Source of the DNA: Steromphala cineraria
Taxonomy: Eukaryota; Mollusca; Gastropoda; Trochida; Trochidae
Direction: 5' to 3'
Assembly (NCBI GenBank): GCA_916613615.1
Contig: OU744720.1
Location: 6,985,749-7,049,748 of the forward strand
DNA: 64,000 nucleotides
Below the pieces are notes generated by a model, which saw only the letters and a list, made by a program, of their open reading frames with translations, was not told the DNA's origin and ran no database searches. Positions 24,098 to 36,804 of the stretch are shown here, one piece after another; the first letter of the stretch is position 1, and the number at the start of each line of letters is the position of its first letter. The position numbers and the translations under genes are program-made.

Positions 24098-25446
24098 CTC
24101 CCAGTTACTGCTCTGAGCCCTTAGCCCTCTATTCTACTCCACCAAAGTATTTTCACACTCGAGGTTCTTGATTCGGTTGAATTACCTCATATCGTCTAGA
24201 AGTAACCCGCCCTTGAAATGATTTGGTATTCAGCAATATTGACAGTAGCCGTATTGGAGTAACGTCTTTATGCTAACAAGAGACGTGGGCTAGCTCAGTC
24301 GTCCTCGATGATACATTATATTAAAACTCCGCTAATCCCCCTAGATCTATTCACCAAGCGGTTGAATTTTCGTAATCTAAGGACTTCATTTATCGACATC
24401 GCAATTTGAGAGAAGCGAGTCAGATCTTGAATGGTCATATCCTGGATGTTACAGTGGAGGATGAAGATGTTTGTAATATATGCAGCGTCTTTATTGGTGC
24501 GTTCAACGGATATATTTGCATATTAGTTGATCGTAATGGATCCATGGTGGTAGATGTATCGGAGCGCAAACCCTGGATTATAGATGGATATTTTAATTCG
24601 GAACCTTCCGATATGTCTGAAGATGAGTAAGGCGATGATGACATGTGATGTTTTTACAATTAAGGAATTGACCAGTGTTCTAAAACTGTTCTTGTTACAA
24701 CAAATGGGTTGAGATTCGTTTAGAATCAAGCAAACCACAATTATTACAATTATTTTTTTCGAAGTTATTATAAGCGAACCTGAATTTGAACATGGTATCC
24801 CAAGTGCAATTTGACATTAATTTGTTCTCGTTCACTTTAAAATATTCTATTGGTGTTTTGAGCAACAACCCAAGATAAAAAATACTTTTGAGTTAGATGT
24901 CGTTGTTAACAACAAGAGTCCCGTTTCAAAAGGTAGATGGCCTTAGAGCAAGTTTTAAAATTGCTACTTTTATCCTCGGGAGAATTGTAGCGCATGAAGG
25001 GCGACTCAGATAACCAGTTTCCTCACTTCGATTTCGCGCAGAGAGAAAGTGGTTAATTTTGAGGGTGTTGCACAACCTATTTGAGCTACAATCTTCTGTG
25101 GGCCATCGTCAAGACTGTTTTGTGCAAAACGCTAGCTTATCTCTTAATAAGGTGACTTCATATGAAGAGTTTACATTTTCACCTGAACAGAAACGGGATG
25201 GAATCATGATGATACAATTGCATGCATTGACAGGGTATAATGCATATACCGGATGTGCCTACTAGTCACTGTTCTGTTGCTATATGTTTGTACATTTCAC
25301 ACGTGTCGAGCTATGTGATAAACCTTACAGTATTAATTCGTCAGGATTGCTGCCTTACCATTCAGCTCAGTGCACATCGTATTGTTTGACAAATTGATGT
25401 TGGAGTTACAAATACTCTCAAGTCTCCTGTACGTGTTCAATCTTCA
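24098..25446. other. 3' UTR and intergenic
   Basis: The 3' UTR of the 314-aa gene probably starts here. Small open frames exist (for example an acidic one at 24406-24630) but none has support as a gene. Confidence 0.35.
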
Positions 25447-25985
25447 GGCCTACAAGGCCAGATGGGTTTATTGCATGGTACGTCGTCCGACATCAGTTCG
25501 CCATCCGGCGTCTTTTCACATTTATCAATTTCTATTTCCTCTTCAAATCGACAGGGTGTATTTTATTGTGGGAGGAAAGCTTGCCACTATGAGATCAAAA
25601 TATTAATTTTTCGTCCTGGCTGGTCTTTCTTGCAACAAATGAGGGTATAAGTTGCTATAAGCACAACTGACCAGCGTGTAAGATACCTTTTACCCAATCA
25701 TCTGACCAAACCAGTAAACGTATTGTCTAAATGCATACAAATAGCTTTGGTTTTTTTCAATATGAGTGGGAGAAGTTAGATCGTCTTTAAAGATATTACT
25801 TACGTTTCTCGGAAAATCTTGAGTAAGCAAATCTTTAGTGTCTAAAAATTGTCAGAGAGAATATAATATAATTCTTCTTAAGACCCATTGTTTGTTATAG
25901 ATCTTTTATTTCATAAACATGTTTACGAGTTAGTGACATGTACGTCGAAAGACTAATGAGCTACATAGCCTTGACTCTATTGATT
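25447..25985 (+). mobile_element. degraded relative of the TAGCTCATC element
   Basis: AGGCCTACAAGGCCAGATGG, TTGCATGGTACGTCGTCC and CATCCGGCGTC recall the left end of copies 1-3. TAATGAGCTACATAGCC with GACTCTATTGATTT near 25954-25983 recalls the right end. The core is not recognisable. Confidence 0.45.
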
Positions 25986-26782
25986 TGCTACATATTGTTG
26001 GTACCCTCATCGGCGTACATTACAGCAAATTCTGAACTATAGGCTATGTTTCCCTTCTCTTAGTGCTAAGAATGCAAGAAGTACCCGGATGTACACATCC
26101 TTGGTCTCTGGTATCAGTATCACTTGTTACTTTCATATCATCATGTTTACTATTCTGAATAAATCATTGATAAAATGTCCATGTCGTATTCGTGAATATG
26201 TATGATACTTTGTTTAAAACTTTCTCTTACCTTGCCGTACACTCGGACCATTGTACATCACCATCCACAACATATGTCTTACCTTGATTTCATCATACAT
26301 ATTTTTAGCATTCCCGTATATTCATATCGGTTTCAGAATGTGTAATCAGTGAAGCTATAAAACTTGACAGTACGACCAAAAATAATATATATCCACATCA
26401 AGAGTAAGGTAAGACAAAAATGGTTCGGTAGCCAATCGCTGGTAAAAGTATGCTTGTCTGAAACTAATAGTTGTCATCAAACGGCTTCATTGGAACACAA
26501 CATCATTATGTTTATGCAATTTAATCTCAAATGGGAATATTAGGGTTTATTACCTACGAGGGCAGTCATACCGAGGTTCATATTTTTCATATGTTGCCCT
26601 AGGGCAAAATATCACTTTATCATTGTGACATCACGTTATAAACAGTGCTGTGACGTCACGGTTCACCTATGACGTCAAAATCTATATGGGTTCGACCGCC
26701 GCTAGTCCGCCTATGTTGAGCAGTAGGTTTTGAGGATTTTCTTTAATTTTGCGACTACGGTAATAAACAGAATATCATTTTC

Positions 26783-26903
26783 GTGCCCATGACATACTAT
26801 ATTTACGACACTCGTGCCAAAATATCAGTATATCCCTCGCTCTCGCTCGGGAAATACCAATAGTTAGGCACTCGTGTCGTAAACATAGTATGTCATGGAC
26901 ACT
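26783..26903. repeat. foldback repeat with 37-bp arms
   Basis: The arms GTGCCCATGACATACTATAT and ACGACACTCGTGCC pair with GGCACTCGTGTCGTAAAC and ATAGTATGTCATGGACAC, with few mismatches. The loop carries CCCTCGCTCTCGCTCGGG. It is a probable MITE. A CRE-like TGACGTCA-rich stretch lies just upstream (26628-26675). Confidence 0.75.
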
Positions 26904-27419
26904 CATATAATATCCTCTATATATTTCGACCTTGAAGAGGATTATTGTTTCGCTTTTAAATACGGCGACAATACTGTCTCTAATTAGCTTTTCAAGCTTG
27001 CCCGGCTCCACTGGGACTTGTTTCTAATCAACACTCTCATACACAGCCAAAGCTTATAGACTTATATTATCACCCAGTCAGTTACGACTGCTGCGTCAGT
27101 GTATATTAATTACATGCTCATAAGGGTTTACTGTCCCCCAGCCAGTGGCTGACACTCCAAATATTGATTGCTCCTCCATCCTTTGGCTATGGCTTCTCCT
27201 GCACACGTCATAGTTTGCCCATGTTGATCAATAATCGCATCATATATCCCTCTTTGTTTCTATTATCTACCACGTATTCTTGGTGTGGTAAATCATATTT
27301 CTTTGACAAATCTCGCCTCTAGGCAATTTACTTGTAAGACGACGTTGAAATATAAAACCTGTCATTACCTTCAAGAAGTTGTTTTCTTCAGCTTAACCGT
27401 ATCGATCTGATGAAGAAGT

Positions 27420-27603
27420 AGATGATGTAGATCAAAGATATGTTATAGAGAACTTATATGATGTTGATAAAGAACTGATGTAGACGAGAAACTGTTGTAG
27501 ATAAACATACTGATATTGATAAAGAACTGATGTAGACGAGAAACTGTTGTAGATAAACATACTGATATTGACATAGAACCGATGTAGGTGAGGATATGTT
27601 GTA
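27420..27603. repeat. degenerate 52-bp repeats flanking the 18-bp array
   Basis: Two close copies of a 52-bp unit (near 27467-27570) contain GATATTGATAAAGAACTGATG and GTAGACGAGAAACTG. They are built of the same GAT-rich words as the neighbouring array and look like its ancestral edge. Confidence 0.6.
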
Positions 27604-30600
27604 GATAAAGATTCTGATATAGATAAAGATTCTGATATAGATAAAGGGTCTGATATAGATAAAGATTCTGATATAGATAAAGGGTCTAATATAGATAAAG
27701 GGTTTTATATAGATAAAGGGTCTAATATAGATAAAGGGTCTGATATAGATAAAGATTCTGATATAGATAAAGGGTCTAATATAGATAAAGGGTCTAAAAT
27801 AGATAAAGGGTCTAATATAGATAAAGGGTCTGATATAGATAAAGGGTCTGATATAGATAAAGATTCTGATATAGATAAAGGGTCTGATATAGATAAAGGG
27901 TCTGATATAGATACAGATTCTGATATAGATAAAGGGTCTAATATAGATAAAGGGTCTGATATAGATAAAGGGTCTAATATAGATAAAGGGTCTGATATAG
28001 ATAAAGGGTCTGATATAGATAAAGGGTCTGATATAGATAAAGGGTCTGATATAGATAAAGGGTCTAATATAGATAAAGGGTCTAATATAGATAAAGGGTC
28101 TGATATAGATAAAGGGTCTAATATAGATAAAGGGTCTGATATAGATAAAGATTCTGATATAGATAAAGGGTCTGATATAAATAAAGGGTCTGATATAGAT
28201 AAAGGGTCTGATATAGATAAAGGGTCTGATATAGATAAAGATTCTGATATAGATAAAGGGTCTGATATAAATAAAGGGTATGATATAGATAAAGGGTCTG
28301 ATATAGATAAAGGGTCTAATATAGATAAAGGGTCTGATATAGATAAAGGGTCTAATATAGATAAAGGGTCTGATATAGATAAAGATTCTGATATAGATAA
28401 AGGGTCTGATATAAATAAAGGGTATGATATAGATAAAGGGTCTGATATAAATAAAGGGTCTGATATAGATAAAGGGTCTGATATAGATAAAGGGTATGCT
28501 ATAGATAAAGGGTCTGATATAGATAAAGGGTCTGATAAAGATAAAGATTCTGATATAGATAAAGGGTCTAATATAGATAAAGGGTCTGATAAAGATAAAA
28601 ATTCTGATATAGATAAAGGGTCTAATATAGATAAAGGGTCTGATATAGATAAAGGGTATGATATAGATAAAGGGTCTAATATAGATAAAGGGTCTGATAT
28701 AGATAAAGGGTCTGATATAGATAAAGGGTCTGATATAGATAAAGGGTCTGATATAGATAAAGGGTCTGATATAGATAAAGATTCTGATATAGATAAAGGG
28801 TCTAATATAGATAAAGGGTCTGATATAGATAAAGGGTCTGATATAGATAAAGGGTCTGATATAGATAAAGGGTCTGATATAGATAAAGATTCTGATATAG
28901 ATAAAGATTCTGATATAGATAAAGGGTCTGATATAGATACAGATTCTGATATAGATAAAGGGTATGATAAAGATAAAGGGTCTGATATAGATAAAGATTC
29001 TGATATAGATAAAGGGTCTGATATAAATAAAGGGTCTGATATAGATAAAGGGTCTGATATAAATAAAGGGTCTGATATAGATAAAGATTCTGATATAGAT
29101 AAAGGGTCTAATAAAGATAAAGGGTCTGATATAGATAAAGGGTCTGATATAGATAAAGGGTCTGATATAGATAAAGATTCTGACATAGATAAAGATTCTG
29201 ATATAGATAAAGGGTCTGATATAGATAAAGGGTCTGATATAGATAAAGATTCTGATATAGATAAAGGGTCTGATATAAATAAAGGGTCTGATATAGATAA
29301 AGATTCTGATATAGGTAAAGGGTCTAATATAGATAAAGGGTCTGATATAGATAAAGGGTCTGATATAGATAAAGGGTCTGATATAGATAAAGATTCTGAT
29401 ATAGATAAAGATTCTGATATAGATAAAGGGTCTAATATAGATAAAGGGTCTGATATAGATAAAGATTCTGATATAGATAAAGATTCTGATATAGATAAAG
29501 GGTCTAATATAGATAAAGGGTCTGATATAGATAAAGGGTCTGATATAGATAAAGGGTCTAATATAGATAAAGGGTCTGATATAGATAAAGGGTCTGATAT
29601 AGATAAAGGGTCTGATATAGATAAAGATTCTGATATAGATAAAGGGTCTGATATAAATAAAGGGTCTAATATATATAAAGGGTCTGATATAGATAAAGGG
29701 TCTGATATAGATAAAGATTCTGATATAGATAAAGGGTCTGATATAGATAAAGGGTCTGATATAAATAAAGGGTCTAATATATATAAAGGGTCTGATATAG
29801 ATAAAGGGTCTGATATAGATAAAGATTCTGATATAGATAAAGGGTCTGATATAGATAAAGGGTCTGATATAGATAAAGATTCTGATATAGATAAAGGGTC
29901 TGATATAGATAAAGGGTCTGATATAGATAAAGATTCTGATATAGATAAAGGGTCTTATATAGATAAAGGGTCTGATATAGATAAAGGGTCTGATATAGAT
30001 AAAGATTCTGATATAGATAAAGGGTCTGATATAGATAAAGGGTCTGATATAGATAAAGATTCTGATATAGATAAAGGGTCTTATATAGATAAAGGGTCTG
30101 ATATAGATAAAGGGTCTGATATAGATAAAGATTCTGATATAGATAAAGGGTCTGATATAGATAAAGGGTCTGATATAAATAAAGGGTCTAATATATATAA
30201 AGGGTCTGATATAGATAAAGGGTCTGATATAGATAAAGATTCTGATATAGATAAAGGGTCTGATATAGATAAAGGGTCTGATATAGATAAAGATTCTGAT
30301 ATAGATAAAGGGTCTGATATAGATAAAGGGTCTGATATAGATAAAGATTCTGATATAGATAAAGGGTCTGATATAGATAAAGGGTCTGATATAGATAAAG
30401 GGTCTGATATAGATAAAGATTCTGATATAGATAAAGGGTCTGATATAGATAAAGGGTCTGATATAGATAAAGATTCTGATATAGATAAAGGGTCTTATAT
30501 AGATAAAGGGTCTGATATAGATAAAGGGTCTGATATAGATAAAGATTCTGATATAGATAAAGGGTCTGATATAAATAAAGGGTCTGATATAGATAAAGAT

Positions 30601-31135
30601 TCTGATATAGATAAAGGGTCTGATATAGATAAAGATTCTGATATAGATAAATGGTCTAATATAGATAAAGGGTCTGATATAGATAAAGGGTCTAATATAG
30701 ATAAAGGGTCTGATATAGATAAAGGGTCTGATATAGATAAAGGGTCTTATATAGATAAAGGGTCTGATATAGATAAAGATTCTGATATAGATAAAGGGTC
30801 TTATATAGATAAAGGGTCTGATATAGATAAAGGGTCTAATATAGATAAAGGGTCTAATATAGATAAAGGGTCTAATATAGATAAAGGGTCTAAAATAGAT
30901 AAAGGGTCTGATATAGATAAAGGGTCTGATATAGATAAAGGGTCTGATATAAATAAAGGGTCTGATATAGATAAAGGGTCTGATATAGATAAAGGGTCTG
31001 ATATAGATAAAGGGTCTGATACAGATAAAGAGTCTGATATAGATAAAGGGTCTGATACAGATAAAGAGTCTGATATAGATAAAGTATCTGATATAGATAA
31101 AGGATCTGATATAGAATAAGGATCTGACATAGAAA
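27604..31135. repeat. 3.5-kb array of an 18-bp GATA-rich unit (about 195 copies)
   Basis: The unit TCTGATATAGATAAAGGG is repeated about 195 times with very few indels. The main variants change GGG to GAT, TCTGAT to TCTAAT, and GATAAA to AATAAA. A three-unit pattern (GGG, GGG, GAT; 54 bp) recurs across the centre and suggests higher-order repeats. Each unit contains AGATAA, a consensus GATA-factor core. Because 18 is a multiple of 3, one frame of the plus strand and two of the minus strand stay open. The resulting 1314-residue Phe-Ile-Tyr-Ile-Arg-Pro reading is a by-product, not a credible protein. Confidence 0.95.
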
Positions 31136-32215
31136 TGTGAAGATTCATTAGCCTGCCAGAGATATTGTTTAGTCGGCATTCTTAAATGTATGATAGGTCC
31201 ATTATAGTTAATTTCACTTGATCTCCTGTTACAAAAACTATTTTTTTCGTCGGTATTGCAACAAGATGAATTACGAATGTATCGAGTGACATTGTAACAT
31301 ATGCGATTCAAAAGTGAAGCAAGTATCGTGCGCATTCTCACAATACCGGAAGTGGTAATAAACTGATTGACGCCAGTGACGATGCATTCAGCAAACAAGA
31401 CCGTTAATGTAATAGGAGCACCAATGTTTTAATATTTAAAAAAACGCATATTTACAACATGTCATAAAACAATTTAACATGAACAATATAACAAAAACAC
31501 ACAGAATTGTCATAAGAGATAAATGCACTGCACAAATATGCATTTGTCAAAGTTGAGGAAACAATGAAATTTGAACTTCAAATATAGGCAGTTGTACGCG
31601 AGAGACAAGAAGAGAAACGATTAAAAGATGCAACTTTGTCAGTCAAATTCTCCCTAAACTCAACTTTTATCTACCGACGTAATCGCTGTTATAAGTGAAT
31701 ATTTTTCTCTAAACTTTTGAATTACCCTAGTGTGGTCATTTGAAAGTCGGGCATCATCTTAATGCTTATTCAATCAAATACATTTAGGATTTCATCTGAG
31801 ATGGATCCAATGGCTAAAAACGTAAAGGTAAAGCATAGTTTTCGCAACCGTTACTGGAGCAATGCACATGGTCAGTTAAACATCTCAAGTATCCAGTATT
31901 TCAAGGCAGAACTGGCTCTTCTTGTAACCAATATCTGTAGGAAGGAACCTCGAGTAACGTCTTCGGGGAGATGAGAGACATAAAGGAGGACAATCTGATA
32001 GGTCAACCGTGGTCAGAGGAATACAAGTTTAAAAACTAGGTGTTTCCGGAATACGAACTTCGTGTACTAGGTAGTCTCCTCTCCGTGCGTCATGATCATG
32101 AAACAAGTTCGTATGCCCGTGGATTGTATATTTTGAAACCTTTTATCCCTCGGAACACGGTCGACTTTAATGATACTGAAAGGAGAGTGGAGGCAAGAGA
32201 GGAGTGGTGACAGTT
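31136..32215. other. FAXC 3' flank, otherwise unassigned
   Basis: The part adjoining 32216 should hold the FAXC 3' UTR (minus strand). Nothing else is recognised. Confidence 0.35.
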
Positions 32216-35200
32216 TCAGGAAGAACTCTGTAAGGTGTGTTCGTCCCAGTCGGGCCAGTACCTCGCTCGCATCCGTCTACAGTACCGCTCTAGGTTGGGG
32301 TACTTTTCTGAAAGGTAAAGAAGACCATCAGAGAAGGGCAATATGAACGTGGTTTGTTGAAAACAAAAGCTTGAGTCGTCCATGAAGCAGCTATTACCAT
32401 CTCCTCAAGCTTTCTTGAGGGATGTTTACGACAATCAAAATCCATGTGACATAGGCGTAAGAACTTAATATTAGATAAAGTCCACAAATCGATACCTATC
32501 TTATGTAGTATATGAACAAGATGAGGCAGTAGCTTTGCCTATAACAGGAAATGTTTGAACTGGTTTCCTTGCTCAATTAACTTTAGTAAATATGGCGTTG
32601 ACACATGATGGTGTCTCTTCCGATCGAAGAGCAAAACCTTGTTAAAATCCTATTAAGCTTGTTTGCGATATTCTGAAAATGAAAGCGTCGAAAAAAGATC
32701 AAAACCCACCTAGAACTAGTTTTTCTCCCTCCGAGCCTGGCAATTGCCACACAAATTGAGCCAGTTGACCGAAAACCGCACAATCCTCTTGACACGGCGT
32801 GTCTCCGAGCAAGAACTTCCGGTCTCCTGAAACACGTGACATCCGGCATGAAACCACGGGAAGCATTTAGTTGGTTTTACAATGCCAATAAATTTGCAAT
32901 TCTTTTGTCCAAGAAAAGGACATTCAAACAATACGCATTTCAGGAGTCTGCGTACAGTGCGGAAATAACATATGCATAATAAATGCGTATCACTTAGACA
33001 CGTTCAATTGGCACTCCAGCTGGAACCAAATGTCTTCAATTTAAAACATAGACATAGAATCCAAGGGCAGGTTACTATTTATTTTATCAATACAATTCAA
33101 CTTGCCAATAAAGGTGCTTAGGGCCTGAAGATCACGTGACGCTATGAGTTCAACCTCCTGCTGAGAATGGCGACCTATCCCATGATACCACGCGGCAGCT
33201 TTTGCCTTCCGTTCCAGGATCTTCAGTATTAGCCAGCTCAGTCCAATCTGTCTAAACACCGTGTGGTTCCTGTCGTATACACACCGGGCCAAGCCGATAT
33301 ACCTGCAGAGATATTATACGTCATGCACTCGGCAATAGCACTTTTTGAATCGTGGACCATTAATGAAGACGTTGTTTGAACACCAAACACATTGAAGATC
33401 CTGAGTGACGATCGAACATTACATATATACTCAACAAGTTAACGTTGCGCACACATATGATATTTTTTCACAATGCGAGATCGAATATGTTCGCCCATAG
33501 GGAAAACTACTTATTTTCAGTGCGCAATACTGAACTTGGTCTGATGATAGGTGAGCGCACTGATGAAGTTGACTAGAAATACTCTGCAAACTCAATAAAT
33601 CAAGATCTTAAATATGCTGCACTTCACACACAGATTATAGCGTAACGAAGTGCGACAAATGTTATGACCTTATTTTAATGAGATTGCCTCACCAGTACAC
33701 GCTATCCTCCAGCATAGAGACGAAGGCCCAAGCCACGGCACGTTGTTCCGGCGTGTAGGTGGCGCTCAGATCCACGCCGAACTTGTTGTTGAGGAAGTCG
33801 ATGCAGAAGGCCGAATCGGGAACACTCTCGCCGTTATACTCGATCCAGGGAGTCTTGCCTTTGCTCGACATCTGTCGGTCATACAGGTTCTGTAACAGGC
33901 ATTGATTGATTAACAGGCATCATGCTACATCAGCGTATACTTCGACACATATTATTTCCAGTGAATAACTGGTGTTTCATATGTCTAAATGTCTCATGTT
34001 GTCTCATGGTACTCTCCCACAGAGAAGTAAAAGTGATAAAACTCTGATCTTACCTCTGTTGTAAGAGCAGTTCTCGGGTTTCCGACTCATTCAACTAGCG
34101 ATAAGCATGTTTCTGTCGTTGAAAGTTGACGTGTCACATTAGTCATATAACCACAAAACTGTAACTGTTCAAATTCGTAGCAAAAAGATGCCAATCGGTT
34201 ATCGAGTGTCAGTTATTTATCTGCGTTGAAGACTGATGTAGGTTATCAAGTGAGGATATGAAATTTGCCTTTTCTTTACTCTCTCAGGGAACGTTTCATA
34301 GAAATATAATCCAATTTTTTTAAACGAACTAAATTTTTCACCACACTTCAAGACATGCACCGTTATGAAAACATCCGTTTAAGTCTTTGTTTGATTGAGC
34401 CGCAACAGGGCACTGTCTTTATATATTGTACGAGCAAGTGCATATCATAACAATCGAGATTACATAATAAAACAGACAGTCTTCAATCATTTTCGATTGA
34501 GGCGTCGTAAAAGTGTCGTAAAAATCTCAGTTAAAACCAACCGTTTACCGTTATTATTGTAAACATTTTTGGACAGTTCGTAGAAGAAATGATTAAGTAT
34601 GCTGGATGTCCATTTTTGTGTGAACACATTTTAATCATTTTAGGCAGGGAAGTTCAAATTCGGATATCTAAACCGACAATGGAGCACTTGTTTGAGAACT
34701 GCCTCAGTGATTCATGAACATTGTCTTGCAATTTGCAACATCGATTTCGTTTTTAGTTTCTATAAGATGCCTCTACTCACAAAAATAGTACTTCTGTCCC
34801 TTTAACCGAACATGTTACGATTCAACTGCATTTAATCTAAAAGAATTGTCTTACAATATGTAATATGTGTTAGCAAGTTTTGAAAGATCATTCAATTAAC
34901 CTTAAGAATCTTACTACTGCCCTTTTAGAGTTGTATATTGACTCACCTTGTAGTGTATATTGGCTCACCTTGTAGGATATATTGACTCACCTTGTAGGAT
35001 ATATTGACTCACCTTGTAGGGTACATTGACTCAGCTATGGGTTATATTGACTCACCTTGTGGGGTATATTGACTCACCTTGTAGGGTATATTGACTCACC
35101 TTGTAGGATATATTGACTCATCTTGTAGGATATAGTGACTCACCTTGTAGGATATATTGACTCACCTTGTAGGATATATTGATTCACCTTGTAGGGTACA

Positions 35201-35822
35201 TTGACTCAGCTATGGGTAATATTGACTCACGTTGTGGGGTATATTGACTCACCTTGTAGGGTATATCAGATCAACTTGTAGGGAATATTGACCCAACTTT
35301 CAGGGTATATTGGCTCACTTTGTAGGGTATATTGACTCACCTTGTAGGGTACATTGACTCACCTTGTAGGGTATATTGACTCACCTTGTAGGGTATATTG
35401 ACTCACCTTGTAGGGTATATCAGCTCAACTTGTAGGGAATATTGACCCAACTTTCAGGGTATATTGGCTCACTTTGTAGGGTACATTGACTCACCTTGTA
35501 GGGTACATTGACTCACCTTTAAGGGTATATTGACTCACCTTTAAGGGTATATTGACTCACCTTGTAGGGTATATCAGCTCAACTTGTTGGGAATATTGAC
35601 CCAACTTTCAGGGTATATTGACTCACCTTGTAGGGTATATTGACTCACCTTGTAGGGTACATTGACTCACCTTGTAGGGTATATTGACTCACCTTGTAGG
35701 GTATGTTGGCCATCCTGAGGTAGGTCTCCAGCTTGATGACGAAGGGACTGAGACTGGGTGCACGTGTACCCTTACCCAGCTGGTGTAGCATCACGGTGTC
35801 CCGGGGGTGTTGGCTTGGTGTT
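32216..35822 (-). CDS. FAXC: FAXC-like protein (failed axon connections homolog), coding exons 2-6
   Basis: A member of the metaxin/FAXC group of GST-fold proteins. The Drosophila relative fax affects axon development. Exons on the minus strand are 35693-35822, 33693-33889, 33106-33302, 32710-32826 and 32216-32307. Every phase fits: split codons restore Trp 141, Gly 207 and Glu 246. The thioredoxin-like domain starts VMLHQLGKG, then SLSPFVIKLETYLRMANIPY (about 56-74), SSKGKTPWIEYNGE and FCIDFLNNKFGVDLS. The GST-C-like part includes ARCVYDRNHTVFRQIGLSW, GIGRHSQQEV, then DRKFLLGDTP, CAVFGQLAQFVWQLPGS and the terminal RYCRRMRARYWPDWDEH. With the distant first exon at 48688-48782 the protein is 275 aa. 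The exon ending at 33106 uses a GC donor (GCAAGT). The donor of coding exon 2 is expanded into a tandem array. Confidence 0.95.
34931..35692 (-). repeat. 22-bp minisatellite made of the FAXC exon 2 splice donor
   Basis: Read on the minus strand, the 22-bp unit is the last 12 nt of FAXC exon 2 (ATACCCTACAAG) followed by the first 10 nt of its intron (GTGAGTCAAT). About 35 units run downstream of the real donor at 35692. About two dozen keep a GTGAGT or GTGAGC donor context. The others are mutated (for example a CAGCTGAGT or CAAGATGAGT form). A three-unit variant block (GGCTC, CAGCTCAACTTG, GACCCAACTTTC on the plus strand) recurs near 35265, 35418 and 35571, so growth was partly by multi-unit duplication. 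Reading through from the exon reaches an in-frame TGA after 15 codons. Confidence 0.95.
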
Positions 35823-36804
35823 CTGCACGGGAAGAGACAGAATATCAGAGAGGGTTTTCGGGAGGTTTATACCAATCCATGTCATCCTGGTGCATGCAGC
35901 GAACACATTCCCCGATATTCCTCAAGCTATACGCGGATTTGGCCTAATGGATATCAGGGTATGATTGAAACTACGCAGAGGCTTATACGCTTGTATAGTA
36001 GGATTATCTAGATAGACGTAGCTGCAATATTGAGGTCCTGTGATTCGATATTAGTCTAACACCCAGATTGTAGTTAATAACAGTTTTACATTAACAATGC
36101 CTCTTGAAAAGCAAATCTACATACGTAGTGATATTTCTATTTCTTCGAGCTTCCATTCTTATATTTAATCAAATAATTGTTTTTGAGAAAATCATTATTC
36201 AGAGACTGAATATAAATCTACTTCGATATAGGTAATGATGGATTCTCAAAGGGATTTGACATAATAACTCATTTTCACTGGATCGATCAAATGTAAAATA
36301 AAAAAATAATGCTTGGTAGTTTAAAAATCATTTCATTTTCCGCTTTACCAACCAAATTGAGCTCTTTGAAAACCGATAATCCGCCTTTTGCTATTTGTTT
36401 GTTACAAATCAATGACTAAAAAATTATGATTGGGCAAAAATATTATTCATGAAGTGAAAGACTACTGGGTAGAATAGTGATATTGCGTTGATAATTCCTT
36501 TGGAATATATTGTTATAATTTTAAATAGGCAGGGCGCAAAGTTAAATAACTTGCATTTAAAAAGTGAAATTTTGTGTGAAAAGTGAAAAATATGTAACTG
36601 AATTCTTTAAAAAAAAAAAAACTAGGAATGTGCTAAACGATCTCAAATGATTGTCTCATCCATAGAAAGTCAGATCAATTTTTTAAAAATATCGTATTTC
36701 TTTTCGTACATGATTTCAAATGCCGTTTAATATCTTTGTCTGTAGTATTAATTGTTGACAACAACCGATGTATTATTTCCACAGCTGAGAATCAAGTGAG
36801 GAGG
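35823..36804. other. FAXC intron 1, unassigned part
   Basis: Within the long intron on the minus strand. No other feature seen. Confidence 0.5.

Noticed and set aside
24406..24630. Acidic 74-codon frame downstream of the 314-aa gene
   Set aside because: It has no ATG at its start and no splice support, and it probably lies in the 3' UTR.
26628..26675. CRE cluster (TGACGTCA-like) as a promoter
   Set aside because: It lies in repeat-like DNA with no adjacent gene start.
27454..31398. A 1314-codon open frame (Phe-Ile-Tyr-Ile-Arg-Pro repeats) and a 493-codon overlapping one
   Set aside because: The unit length is a multiple of three, so several frames stay open by arithmetic. Composition and lack of any non-repeat domain make a protein implausible.
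34931..35692. CRISPR-like direct repeats
   Set aside because: Units are contiguous with no spacers, the genome is animal, and the unit equals the exon/intron junction.
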